From Sphingomonadales bacterium (GTDB lineage: Bacteria; Pseudomonadota; Alphaproteobacteria; SMXS01): 64,000 nucleotides of DNA. The notes beneath the pieces were generated by a model, which was given only the letters and a program-made list of their open reading frames with translations, did not search any database and was not told where the DNA came from. The stretch spans positions 1 to 64,000 of the forward strand of contig JALHLV010000014.1 in NCBI GenBank assembly GCA_022844405.1, written 5' to 3'. Position numbers and translations under genes: made by a program. Shown in pieces: positions 7,687 to 15,955 of the stretch. How positions within the stretch are numbered: the first letter of the stretch is position 1; each line of letters begins with the position of its first letter.

Positions 7687-8352
7687 TTGATCCCCTGGCA
7701 ACATCTGGATACCGCGATCATCCCCGGCGGCGGCGAACTACGGCTCAAGCGGCGCGGCGACGAGTTCTCGATCATGCTGGGGCGCATCGAGCTGATGAAC
7801 AGCCGGCTCAGCGGCTCCGAGGAGGCGCTGGCGACCATGTCGGCCGCGCGGATCAGCGGGCGGAAACAGCCGCGTATCCTGATCGGCGGCCTGGGCATGG
7901 GCTTCACCCTGCGCGCGGCGCTGGCCGGGTTCGGTCCCGACGCGCGGATCGACGTCGCCGAACTGGTGCCCGAAGTGGTGGCGTGGGCCAGGGGCCCGCT
8001 GGCCGGGGTGGTCGGAACCTGCCTGGACGATCCGCGAGTGACCATTCATGTGGGCGACGTGGGCGCGCTGATGCGGGCGCGGCAGGCCGGCTGGGACGCC
8101 ATCCTGCTCGACGTGGACAACGGCCCCACCGGCCTGACGCGCGACTCCAACGACGACCTCTACGACATGGGCGGACTGGGCTGGGCGCGGGCGGCGCTGC
8201 AGCCTGGCGGCGTCCTCGCCGTCTGGTCGTCCGGCCGGGACAGCCAGTTCACGCATCGCCTGCGCAAGGCCGGCTTCGGCGTCGAGGAGGTCATGGTCCG
8301 CGCCCGGGTGAGCAAGGGCGCGCGGCACAATTTGTGGTTCGCGACGGCCTGA
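7687..8352 (+). CDS. Spermidine synthase-like SAM-fold protein
   Basis: A 221-residue protein related to the SpeE-like class of Rossmann methyltransferases. It shows the glycine-rich motif ILIGGLGMGFTLRAAL, an acidic residue at the end of the next strand (VAELVPEV), and DAILLDVDNGP, the usual motif-IV position in which spermidine synthases carry the proton-acceptor Asp. Polyamine-binding residues are not obvious and it is shorter than true SpeE (about 280), so an aminopropyl transfer function is unproven. The likely start is the TTG at 7687 (reading MIPWQHLDTA), with AAAGG nine bases upstream; the frame is open further upstream but that part does not look coding. It converges on the RND operon (3 bp between stops). 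Confidence 0.78.
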   Translation: MIPWQHLDTAIIPGGGELRLKRRGDEFSIMLGRIELMNSRLSGSEEALATMSAARISGRKQPRILIGGLGMGFTLRAALAGFGPDARIDVAELVPEVVAWARGPLAGVVGTCLDDPRVTIHVGDVGALMRARQAGWDAILLDVDNGPTGLTRDSNDDLYDMGGLGWARAALQPGGVLAVWSSGRDSQFTHRLRKAGFGVEEVMVRARVSKGARHNLWFATA

Positions 8353-8355
8353 CGG

Positions 8356-11300
8356 CTATTCGGCCGGCACGGCTGCGCCATCCGGCGCCGCGTGCGTGAC
8401 TGGCTCGGGTCTCCGCCGTGACAACAGCGTATAGAACGCGGGCACGATGAACAGGGTGAAGGCGGTGCCGAAGGTCATGCCGCCGACCAGCGCCCAGCCG
8501 ATCTCGTGGCGGCTTTCCGAGCCCGCACCGGTGGCGAAGGCGAGCGGGACGGCGCCCAGCACCATGGCGCCGGTGGTCATCAGGATCGGGCGCAGGCGCA
8601 GCACCGCCGCCTCGATCACGGCTTCGGCCTTGTCCTTGCCCTGCTCCATCTGGCGGTTGGCGAACTCGACGATCAGGATGCCATGTTTGGTGATGAGGCC
8701 TATGAGCGCGATCAGGCCGATCTGGCTGTAGACGTTGAGGGTGCCGCCGCTGAGCTTCATGGTGGCGAGCGCGCCGCCGATGGCGAGCGGCACCGTCAGC
8801 ATGATGATCAGCGGGTCGACGAAGCTTTCGAACTGGGCCGACAGGAACAGGTAGATGAAGCCCAGCGCCAGGATGAAGGTGACGATCATGCTGGCGCCGG
8901 ACTGCTTGAATTCGCGGGCGTTGCCCTTGTAGTCGATCTGCATGTCGGGCGCGACTTCCCGCGTCGTCTTCTCCAGCACCGCGAGCGCGTCGCCCAGGTT
9001 GTAGTCGGGCGTCAGATTGGCGGTGATGGTCGCCGAGCGCAGCTTGTTGAAGTGGTTGAGCTCGCGCGGCGTGACCGACTCCGTCATGTCGACCAGGCTC
9101 TCCAGCGGAATCATCTGGCCGTCCTTGTTGCGCACGAAGATGGTTCGCAGATGCTCCGGGTTGCGCCGGTCCACGTCCTCGATCTTCAGCACCACGTCGT
9201 ACTGCTTGTTGCCGCGCTTGAAGTGGGTGACCTCGCGGCTGCCGAGCATGGTCTCGAGCGTCCGTCCCACGTCGTCGACGCGCACGCCGGTGGCGGCGGC
9301 CTTGTTGCGGTTCACGTTGATCTTCAGCTCGGGCTTGTTGAGCTTGAGGTCGCTGCGCAGCGCCGCGAAGCCCGGGACCGACGACGCCCGTTCGATGACC
9401 TTGCCGGCCGCCGCGTTCAGCTCCTCGTAGCTGCCGGTGGTCTGGATCACGAAGTCGATGTTGGCGTCCTGCGGCGAGCTGCCGAACGAGCCCGGATTGT
9501 TGGGCAGGGCGATCACGCCGGGCACCGCCGCCATCTTCGGCGCGAAGTCCTTCTGGATTTCCAGCGAGCTGCGGCCGCGCTCCTTCCACGGTGTCAGCAG
9601 CACGAAGGAATAGCCCTGGTTCACCGTCGGCCGGCCAACCGCCGTGTAGAAGTTCTTCTGCACGTCGGGGTGGGCAATGTAGAGCTTCTCCAGTTCGGCG
9701 GCGTACTTATTCATGTATTCGGGCGTCGCGCCCTCGGGCCCCAGGAAATAGCCGACGAAGAAACCGCGGTCCTCCTGCGGCGACAGCTCGTGCTTGAGCG
9801 TCGAATACAGGAATCCGGTGCCCACGGCGATGCAGCCGGCGGCGATGAAAATCGCGTTGCGCCGCTGCATGGCCGCCGTCAGCGCGCGGCGGTAGCCGCG
9901 CATCAGCGCGCCGAACGTCCGGTCGATGCGGCGCGACAGCCAGCCGCTCTCTCGCTCCTTCATGCTCAGCATCTTCGAGCACATCATCGGCGTCAGCGTC
10001 AGCGCGACGAAGCCGGAGATCAGCACCGTGCCCGCCAGCGTCAGGGCGAATTCGGTGAACAGCTTACCGGTGCGCCCCGGCGTGAAGGCGACCGGCGCGA
10101 ACACGGCGACGAGGGTCAAGGTCATGGCGACGATGGCGAAGCCGATCTCCTTGCTGCCCTTGAGCGCCGCCTCGCGCCGCTTCTCGCCGCGCTCCATGTG
10201 CCGGTAGATGTTCTCCATCATGATGATGGCGTCGTCGACGACGAGGCCGATGGCGACCACCATGGCGAGCAGGGTCAGCGAGTTGATGCTGAAGCCGAAC
10301 GCCAGGATCAGGAAGAACCCGCCGGTCAGCGCGATCGGAATGGTGAGCAGCGGGATCAGCGTCGCCCGCCACGATCCCAGGAACAGGAAGATGACCGCCA
10401 GCACCAGCACCAGCGCCTCGGCGATGGTGACGTAGACCGCGTCGATGGAGGCCTTGACGTAGACCGACCTGTCCCAGTTGACCTCGCCGGTGATGCCCTC
10501 GGGCAGCGACTTCAGCAGGTCGGGCAGAATGGCGTGGACTTCCTCGGCCACCGCCAGCGGATTGGCCTTGCCCTGCTTGACCACGCCCAGCGCCGTGGCG
10601 GGACGGCCGGAATAGCGGGCGATCTCGCGGTTCTCCTCGGCGCCCAGCTCGACCTTGGCGACGTCCTTGAGGCGGACCAGATAGCCATCGGCGTCCTTGA
10701 GGACGATCTGTTCGAACTCCTTGGGGGTGTTGAGGTCGGTTTCGGCGAGAACGGTGAACTCGCGCCCCGTGCTCTCGATGCGCCCGGCCGGAATCTCGAC
10801 GTTCTGCTGGCGCAGCGCGTCCTCGACATCGGCGGGCGTCAGGCCGTAGGCGGCGAGGCGGGTGCGGTCGAGCCAGATGCGCATGGCGTAGTAGCGCGGC
10901 GCGTAGTAAATCACCTTGGCGACGCCGGGCAGCACCTGCAGCCGGTCCTTGACCAGCCGGTCGGCCGCCTCGGTGACCACGAGCTGGTCGTATTTGTCGC
11001 TGTAGAACACCACCCAGATGAGCGCGCTGGCGTCGGCTTCGACCTTGCCGATCACCGGCTCGTCGATCTCCTTGGGCAACTGGCCGCGGGCGCGCGAGAC
11101 GCGGTCGCGCACGTCGCTGGCGGCGGCGTCCTCGTCGCGGTCCAGCTTGAAGCGGATGGTGATCTCGCTCTTTTCGGCCCGGCTGATCGAGCTGATGTAG
11201 TCGATGCCCTCGATGCCGGCCAGTTCCTCCTCGAGCGGGATGGTCACCTGGGATTCGATGACCTTGGCGCTGGCGCCCGGATAGCGGGTCTCGACGCTGA

Positions 11301-11433
11301 CCACGGGCTCGTCGATGTCCGGGTATTCGCGCACCGAAAGACGGTCGAAGGCGATCAGGCCGAGCAGCACGACCAGCACGTTGATCACGGTGGCGAAGAC
11401 CGGGCGGCGGATGCTGAGTTCCGAGATCTTCAT
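8356..11433 (-). CDS. RND efflux permease (HAE1/AcrB type)
   Basis: The 1025-residue inner-membrane pump of a tripartite efflux system. It starts MKISELSIRRPVFATVINVL, the typical first transmembrane helix. The proton-relay Asp pair is present in TM4 (GLVVDDAIIMMENI), and the two large periplasmic loops and duplicated six-helix halves fit the length. The substrate is probably hydrophobic or amphipathic, but specificity cannot be read. Its ATG overlaps the stop of the upstream adaptor gene by four bases (ATGA), so the two are translationally coupled. No outer-membrane TolC-type gene lies nearby, so the channel must be encoded elsewhere. No adjacent TetR-type regulator is seen. Confidence 0.95.
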   Translation of the reverse strand: MKISELSIRRPVFATVINVLVVLLGLIAFDRLSVREYPDIDEPVVSVETRYPGASAKVIESQVTIPLEEELAGIEGIDYISSISRAEKSEITIRFKLDRDEDAAASDVRDRVSRARGQLPKEIDEPVIGKVEADASALIWVVFYSDKYDQLVVTEAADRLVKDRLQVLPGVAKVIYYAPRYYAMRIWLDRTRLAAYGLTPADVEDALRQQNVEIPAGRIESTGREFTVLAETDLNTPKEFEQIVLKDADGYLVRLKDVAKVELGAEENREIARYSGRPATALGVVKQGKANPLAVAEEVHAILPDLLKSLPEGITGEVNWDRSVYVKASIDAVYVTIAEALVLVLAVIFLFLGSWRATLIPLLTIPIALTGGFFLILAFGFSINSLTLLAMVVAIGLVVDDAIIMMENIYRHMERGEKRREAALKGSKEIGFAIVAMTLTLVAVFAPVAFTPGRTGKLFTEFALTLAGTVLISGFVALTLTPMMCSKMLSMKERESGWLSRRIDRTFGALMRGYRRALTAAMQRRNAIFIAAGCIAVGTGFLYSTLKHELSPQEDRGFFVGYFLGPEGATPEYMNKYAAELEKLYIAHPDVQKNFYTAVGRPTVNQGYSFVLLTPWKERGRSSLEIQKDFAPKMAAVPGVIALPNNPGSFGSSPQDANIDFVIQTTGSYEELNAAAGKVIERASSVPGFAALRSDLKLNKPELKINVNRNKAAATGVRVDDVGRTLETMLGSREVTHFKRGNKQYDVVLKIEDVDRRNPEHLRTIFVRNKDGQMIPLESLVDMTESVTPRELNHFNKLRSATITANLTPDYNLGDALAVLEKTTREVAPDMQIDYKGNAREFKQSGASMIVTFILALGFIYLFLSAQFESFVDPLIIMLTVPLAIGGALATMKLSGGTLNVYSQIGLIALIGLITKHGILIVEFANRQMEQGKDKAEAVIEAAVLRLRPILMTTGAMVLGAVPLAFATGAGSESRHEIGWALVGGMTFGTAFTLFIVPAFYTLLSRRRPEPVTHAAPDGAAVPAE

Positions 11434-12503
11434 GGCGGGCCGGCCGAGGCGCTTCTGACGTTCACCGTCGCGCCGTCCTGCAGCTTGAGCTGGCCGGCGG
11501 TCACCACCGTGTCCGTCGCGGACAGGCCGGAAACGATCTCGACGATGCCGTCGCGCCGGATGCCGGTCTTGACCTGGGTCATGACCGCCTTGCCGGCGGC
11601 GACCTTATAGACGAAATGCTCGGTCCCCTGCGGGATGATCGCCTCCTCGGGGATCAGGATGGCGTTCTCGCGCCGCGCCAGCCCCAGCGAGGCGCGGGCG
11701 AACAGGCCGGGACGCAGCACCCGGTCGGTGTTGCCGGCGCGGGCGCGGATGGCGAGGCTGCGGCCGTCGACGTCGACCTGCGGATCGATGGCGTAGACCT
11801 TGGCCTCGAAGGTCTGGCCGGGCAGGGCGTCGAGCTGGAATTTCACGGTCTGGCCCATGGCAACCTGCGCCAGGTAGAGCTCCGGCACCCGGAACTCGAG
11901 CTTGATCGGGTCGATGACGTCGAGGGTCACCAGGTCCTGGCCGGGCGTGACATAGTCGCCGACCGCCACCTTGCGCAGGCCGGCGACGCCGTCATAGGGC
12001 GCGGCGATGCGGGTCTTGGCCATGCGGGCGCGGGCAAGCGCCACGCTCGCCTCGTCCATGCGCATCTTCGACAGGCTCTCGTCGCGGGTGCGCTGCGAGG
12101 CGGCGCCCTTGGTCAGCAGCTCGGCGGCGCGCTGGTTGTTGGCCTGGCTGAGGGTCAGGCTGGCCTGGGCCTGCGCCAGCTCGGCCTCGTGGATGGAGCT
12201 GTCGAGCGCGACCAGAAGCTGGCCCTTGCGCACCGGCTGGCCCTCCTGGAAGCCGATCGCGGTCACGACACCCGCCAGCTCGGGCCGCATGACGATGGAG
12301 TCCTCGGACCGCAGGGTGCCGATGGCGCTGACTTCCTGCTGCATGGGCTGGACCTTCACCGGCACCGCCTCGACGATGACGGCCATACCCGCCGGCGGCA
12401 CCGCGTTCGCCGGGTCGCCGTCGCGCAGCACGCCCCAATAGACGCCGGCGCCGATCACCAGCGCGGCCAGGGCCGCAACGCCGATTTTCCCGTAGTCCCG
12501 CAT
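11430..12503 (-). CDS. RND efflux periplasmic adaptor (membrane fusion protein)
   Basis: A 357-residue HlyD/AcrA-family adaptor. An N-terminal membrane anchor (about residues 8-26) is followed by the first half of the lipoyl domain (GVVTAIGFQEGQPVRKGQLLVALD, given here only as a landmark around residues 78-102 in shortened form). A helical hairpin rich in Ala and Gln follows (about 108-160), then the second lipoyl half (TRIAAPYDGVAGLRKV) and beta-barrel/proximal domains. It bridges the permease to an outer-membrane channel. There is no lipobox Cys at the N-terminus, so the anchor is a helix rather than a lipid. First gene of a two-gene operon with the permease; the 213 bp upstream separate it from the TonB receptor terminator. 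Confidence 0.92.
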   Translation of the reverse strand: MRDYGKIGVAALAALVIGAGVYWGVLRDGDPANAVPPAGMAVIVEAVPVKVQPMQQEVSAIGTLRSEDSIVMRPELAGVVTAIGFQEGQPVRKGQLLVALDSSIHEAELAQAQASLTLSQANNQRAAELLTKGAASQRTRDESLSKMRMDEASVALARARMAKTRIAAPYDGVAGLRKVAVGDYVTPGQDLVTLDVIDPIKLEFRVPELYLAQVAMGQTVKFQLDALPGQTFEAKVYAIDPQVDVDGRSLAIRARAGNTDRVLRPGLFARASLGLARRENAILIPEEAIIPQGTEHFVYKVAAGKAVMTQVKTGIRRDGIVEIVSGLSATDTVVTAGQLKLQDGATVNVRSASAGPP

Positions 12504-12668
12504 CCCGTTCGCCGGTCGCCTTTCGTTTTCCTACGATCCGGCGGCCGCCATTAACCAGCACACGCGCAGATTTATTTGAACTTTAGGCCGGACAGGGCGG
12601 TTTGTCACCTGCGGCGCGTGACAGTCGGCCCAAGAAAACGGGGTTCATCCCGGCATCCCTTGCCGAAC

Positions 12669-12695
12669 AAAAAAAGGGGGACCCGAAGGTCCCCC
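12669..12695 (-). terminator. Intrinsic terminator of the first TonB receptor gene
   Basis: Read on the minus strand this is GGGGGACC, a TTCG tetraloop, GGTCCCCC and then a run of seven T. The eight-pair GC stem with a UUCG-type loop and U-tract is a textbook rho-independent terminator. It lies 21 bases past the stop of the receptor gene at 12717. Confidence 0.9.
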
Positions 12696-12716
12696 GGAGT
12701 TGTCCTTTCAGGGATT

Positions 12717-15470
12717 CTAGAGATCGAAGCTCAGTTCCAGGCCCCAGTGGCGGCGCTGGTTGGGCACGCGGAACTCGAACAGGCCGCCCACATTGGTGGT
12801 CGCCTGGTTGTAGAGTTCGTTGGTGATGTTCTTGACGAAGAACGACACCCGGTAGCGGTCCTGCATCTCACGGAAGCTGATCGACGCGTTGAGGATCCAG
12901 TTGCCCTGCCGGTAGTGGTTCAGGAAGTCGCCATTGAACTGGTCGACGCCGTCCAGCTCGGATGCGTTGGAGATCGAGATGAACTGCTTGGTGCGGTACA
13001 GCGCGTCGGCGGCGAAGTTCAGGGTGCCCAGATTGCCGATCGGGATGTCGTAGCTGGCGCCGAACGACAGCGTCCACTTGGACGTGCGCGGGCCGGGTAC
13101 CAGGTTGGAGTTGTCGGTCGGCACCAGCCAGCCGAGGAACTGGCCGATCTCGTTGAACACCTTCTCGGCGTCGGCGCACTGCTCGAGGAAGTCGAAGGGC
13201 GGCGGCGGCGGGACGTTGGGATCGGTGCCGCTGAAGCCGTCGCCGTCGGTGCAGAAGCCCTTCTGGTTGGTGTCGAGGAAACCCACCGAACCAAAGATGT
13301 TGAGGCCTTCGACCGGGATGGTCGACCACTCGAGCTCGACGCCGCGGTTGGTCACCGACCCGATGTTGGCGACGACGGTCTCCTGGCCGCCGGCGCCCTG
13401 CGACGGGCGGATGAAGCCCTGCTGCAGGTCGTGGGTGATGGTCCAGAAGCCGTTGAGGTTGAGCTGCAGGCGGTTGTCGAACCACTCGGACTTGACGCCT
13501 ACCTCGAAGTTGTCCGCGCGTTCCGGATCGAAGGGGCCGATGGTGGTCGGCGAGGTGGCGCGGCCGTTGAAGCCGCCCGACCGGAAGCCGCGGCTCCAGG
13601 TGGCGAACGTCATCAGATCGTCGTTCCACTCGTACTTGATGCCGACCTTCGGGCTGAAGTTGCTCCACGACGCCTTGCCCAGAAGGCGGTTGTTGCAGAA
13701 AATCTGGCCGTCGGCCGGGTTGCCGGTCATCACCGGGCGGCAGCCGCCCTCGACGCCGCCGCTGGCGTCGAAGCCGTAGGCGGGCGCCAGGGCGAAGCGG
13801 GGCGTGCCGGCGCCGTCGATCAGGAAGGTCGGCTTGGTCAGGTCCGGCGTCCAGGTCGGCACGTTGTTGCAGCCCGAGGCGTCGCTGACGAAGTCGGCGG
13901 TGGGATCGCCGGCGCCGACACCGCAATGCTGGAAGTCCTTCGACTCATGCGTGTAGCGGACGCCGGCCGTCAGCGTCAGCTTGTCGGTGACGTGCCAGTT
14001 GCCGGTGATATAGGCGGCGTAGGATTCGTTGACCTGGTTGGTCCAGCCGCCCTGGCCGTTGGAGTCGGGGTGGGTGAAAGTGGTGCCGGAGAAGGGGCCG
14101 AACAGGATGTTGGGCTCGAACAGCACCCCGAAGGACTGCTGCAGCATGGTGTATTCCTGCTTGAAGTAGTAGACGCCGGCGACGAAGTCAAAGACGTCGG
14201 AAAAGTCCGAGGCGAAGCGCAGTTCTTGGGTGGTCTGGAAGTGCTTCTGGTCGCGGATGCCGGCGAACATGTCGAGGGCGGACGTCTCGATCATGAAGCG
14301 GATGCTTTCCTTGACCTTCCGGTAGTTGCCCGTATAGGTGATCGTGCCGATGTCGGGCAGCTCGTAGTTCACCTCGCCGGTGATGCCCCAGATGTCGTTG
14401 TTGGCGAAGTTGCCGCGCTCCTCCTCGTTGTAGAAGGTGTACTCCTCCTTGACCGTCACGTCCTCGATGGGCTTGCCGCACAGCGCGTCGGCCTGGGCCG
14501 CGGCGGTGAACACGTCCTTGCCCTGGACGACGTTGGCGAACAGGAATTCGCCGAGGATGACGAGGTCGTTGGCCGCGCCCGGGCCGAAGCCGCCGCCGCC
14601 CAGCGCCTGAAGGGTGCTCTGGCGGCAGTAGTTGTGCGACTGGGCGGGATAGCTATCGTCGCGGATGCGGCCGTATTCGCCGCGGATGATGATGTCCAGG
14701 TTGTCGTTGGGCGTGAAGCGGATCGACGGGTTGAAGGTCAGGCGCTCATTGGCGCCGCGCTTCTCGTTGTTGAACGAATTACGCCAGAAGCCGTCGAAAT
14801 TGGTCGACTTGGCGGCGACACGCATGGCCACCTTGTCATCGATGATGGGCACGTTGACGACGCCGCTGATGTCCATGCGGCCGAACTGGCCGACCACGAC
14901 CTTGCCCGAGATGGAGGCATCCTCCAGGTCGGGCTTGTTGTGCTCGACGACGACGGCGCCCGCCACCGTATTGTGACCGAACTCGGTGCCCTGCGGGCCG
15001 CGCAGGATCTGCACCGACGACACGTCGAGGAAGTCGGACAGGGCGGTCGAGACGCGGGCCTGGTAGACGCCGTCGATGAAGATCGACACTTTCGGGTCGG
15101 TCGCGGACTCGATGTCGGCGGTGCCCTGGCCGCGGATGTAGAACGAGGCCGAGTTCTGGAAGATGCCGACAGGCTCCAGCGAGACGTTCGGCGCGAACTG
15201 GGTGACGTCGCGCAGATCCTGGGCGAAGGATTGCTGCAGCTGTTCGCCGGTGACGGCGGTCATGGAGACCGGAATCTCCTGGACGTCCTGCTGGCCCTGC
15301 TTGGTGGTGACGACCACCTGCTCGATCACCCGCTTGCCGCCCGAGGCGGCAGGCGATGGCGGCGGCGTGTTCTGGGCGAATGCCGCCCCGGCGGTCAGTG
15401 CGATGGTAGAGACGGTTAATAGTGAAGACGAAATGCGAAGCTTATCGAGCAAGCCATGATTGGTGGCCAT
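12717..15470 (-). CDS. TonB-dependent outer-membrane receptor
   Basis: A 917-residue receptor with a signal peptide (cleavage after AFA-Q near residue 33). A candidate TonB box 'IEQVVVTT' follows, then the plug domain (IPVSMTAVTGEQLQ ... LRGPQGTEFGHNTVAGAV) and a 22-strand barrel ending LELSFDL. It takes up a substrate across the outer membrane using TonB energy; the ligand cannot be read, and the sphingomonad-type large receptors cover many substrates. The start at 15470 is chosen because GGGGAGGG lies 11 bases upstream; an in-frame upstream start would add 35 basic residues ahead of a good signal peptide. It is paralogous and tandem to the receptor at 15956-18532, but each has its own terminator. 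Confidence 0.93.
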   Translation of the reverse strand: MATNHGLLDKLRISSSLLTVSTIALTAGAAFAQNTPPPSPAASGGKRVIEQVVVTTKQGQQDVQEIPVSMTAVTGEQLQQSFAQDLRDVTQFAPNVSLEPVGIFQNSASFYIRGQGTADIESATDPKVSIFIDGVYQARVSTALSDFLDVSSVQILRGPQGTEFGHNTVAGAVVVEHNKPDLEDASISGKVVVGQFGRMDISGVVNVPIIDDKVAMRVAAKSTNFDGFWRNSFNNEKRGANERLTFNPSIRFTPNDNLDIIIRGEYGRIRDDSYPAQSHNYCRQSTLQALGGGGFGPGAANDLVILGEFLFANVVQGKDVFTAAAQADALCGKPIEDVTVKEEYTFYNEEERGNFANNDIWGITGEVNYELPDIGTITYTGNYRKVKESIRFMIETSALDMFAGIRDQKHFQTTQELRFASDFSDVFDFVAGVYYFKQEYTMLQQSFGVLFEPNILFGPFSGTTFTHPDSNGQGGWTNQVNESYAAYITGNWHVTDKLTLTAGVRYTHESKDFQHCGVGAGDPTADFVSDASGCNNVPTWTPDLTKPTFLIDGAGTPRFALAPAYGFDASGGVEGGCRPVMTGNPADGQIFCNNRLLGKASWSNFSPKVGIKYEWNDDLMTFATWSRGFRSGGFNGRATSPTTIGPFDPERADNFEVGVKSEWFDNRLQLNLNGFWTITHDLQQGFIRPSQGAGGQETVVANIGSVTNRGVELEWSTIPVEGLNIFGSVGFLDTNQKGFCTDGDGFSGTDPNVPPPPPFDFLEQCADAEKVFNEIGQFLGWLVPTDNSNLVPGPRTSKWTLSFGASYDIPIGNLGTLNFAADALYRTKQFISISNASELDGVDQFNGDFLNHYRQGNWILNASISFREMQDRYRVSFFVKNITNELYNQATTNVGGLFEFRVPNQRRHWGLELSFDL

Positions 15471-15725
15471 GTGACGTTTCCCTCCCCAGTGAAAGTCAAC
15501 TCTCCCCTGTCTCCCGAAATACTCCGGGAGTTCAATCTCGATGCCGGTGCGCCGAAGCCTTCCCCGTTTCGGCATGACTATTTACCACCCTGTAACATCG
15601 CCCAAAACGGCCGGGATGGGAATGCCTAAAATTTGGGCAGCAATGCTGACATTACTTGTTGACAAGCAAGTTCGCATGAAACGGTTGGTCACGGAGCAGC
15701 GAGATGCCTCGTCGTCTTGGTTGTT

Positions 15726-15763
15726 CTCCACCTCTCCTGGGGCACTCCACCTCTCTTGGGGCA
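15726..15763. repeat. 19-bp tandem duplication
   Basis: CTCCACCTCTCCTGGGGCA at 15726-15744 is followed immediately by CTCCACCTCTCTTGGGGCA at 15745-15763, one mismatch in 19. It lies just left of a perfect inverted repeat in the same gap. Confidence 0.75.
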
Positions 15764-15777
15764 AGACATCGTTTTCA

Positions 15778-15851
15778 CCGTGTCCCTGAGCTCGTCGAAG
15801 GGCCTTGCCCGAACGCTGATGCAAGGCCCTTCGACGAGCTCAGGGACACGG
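15778..15851. repeat. Perfect 31-bp inverted repeat, REP-like hairpin
   Basis: The 31 bases at 15778-15808 are the exact reverse complement of 15821-15851, separated by 12 bases. The core is CCCTGAGCTCGTCGAAGGGC. Hairpins on this core are widespread dispersed repeats in several high-GC proteobacteria (established from general experience; not searched here). Without a T-run it is not a standard terminator. Confidence 0.85.
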
Positions 15852-15903
15852 ATACAGAGGTGACCTGCGTCCAACCCTGATTTCCCGCCATTCCGCGATG
15901 AAC

Positions 15904-15930
15904 AAAAAAAGGGGAGCCCGAAGGCTCCCC
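15904..15930 (-). terminator. Intrinsic terminator of the second TonB receptor gene
   Basis: Read on the minus strand: GGGGAGCC, loop TTCG, GGCTCCCC, then seven T. It is 26 bases past the receptor stop at 15956. It has the same architecture as the terminator at 12669-12695 but different stem bases. Confidence 0.9.
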
Positions 15931-15955
15931 CGAAGTCTGGATGTTTGATCCGGTT

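Larger units (their letters stand above)
15471..15955. other. Intergenic region between the two receptor genes; repeats, no gene seen
   Basis: This 485-bp gap holds the upstream region of the receptor gene starting at 15470, then a 19-bp tandem duplication (15726-15763), a perfect long inverted repeat (15778-15851) and the terminator of the next receptor (15904-15930). Frames crossing it have no coding character. The AT-rich stretch 15575-15680 (TTTACCACCCTGTAACATCG, then TTGACAAGCAAG at 15659) may hold a promoter for the leftward receptor, but I cannot place it with confidence. Confidence 0.6.

Noticed and set aside
8506-11610. 1034-codon plus-strand frame opposite the RND permease
   Set aside because: Its product is dominated by His, Arg, Asp and Gly as expected of an antisense shadow, while the minus strand encodes a full AcrB-type pump.
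12576-15419. 947-codon plus-strand frame opposite the first TonB receptor
   Set aside because: Antisense shadow; the minus strand has signal peptide, plug and barrel motifs and a terminator in the right place.
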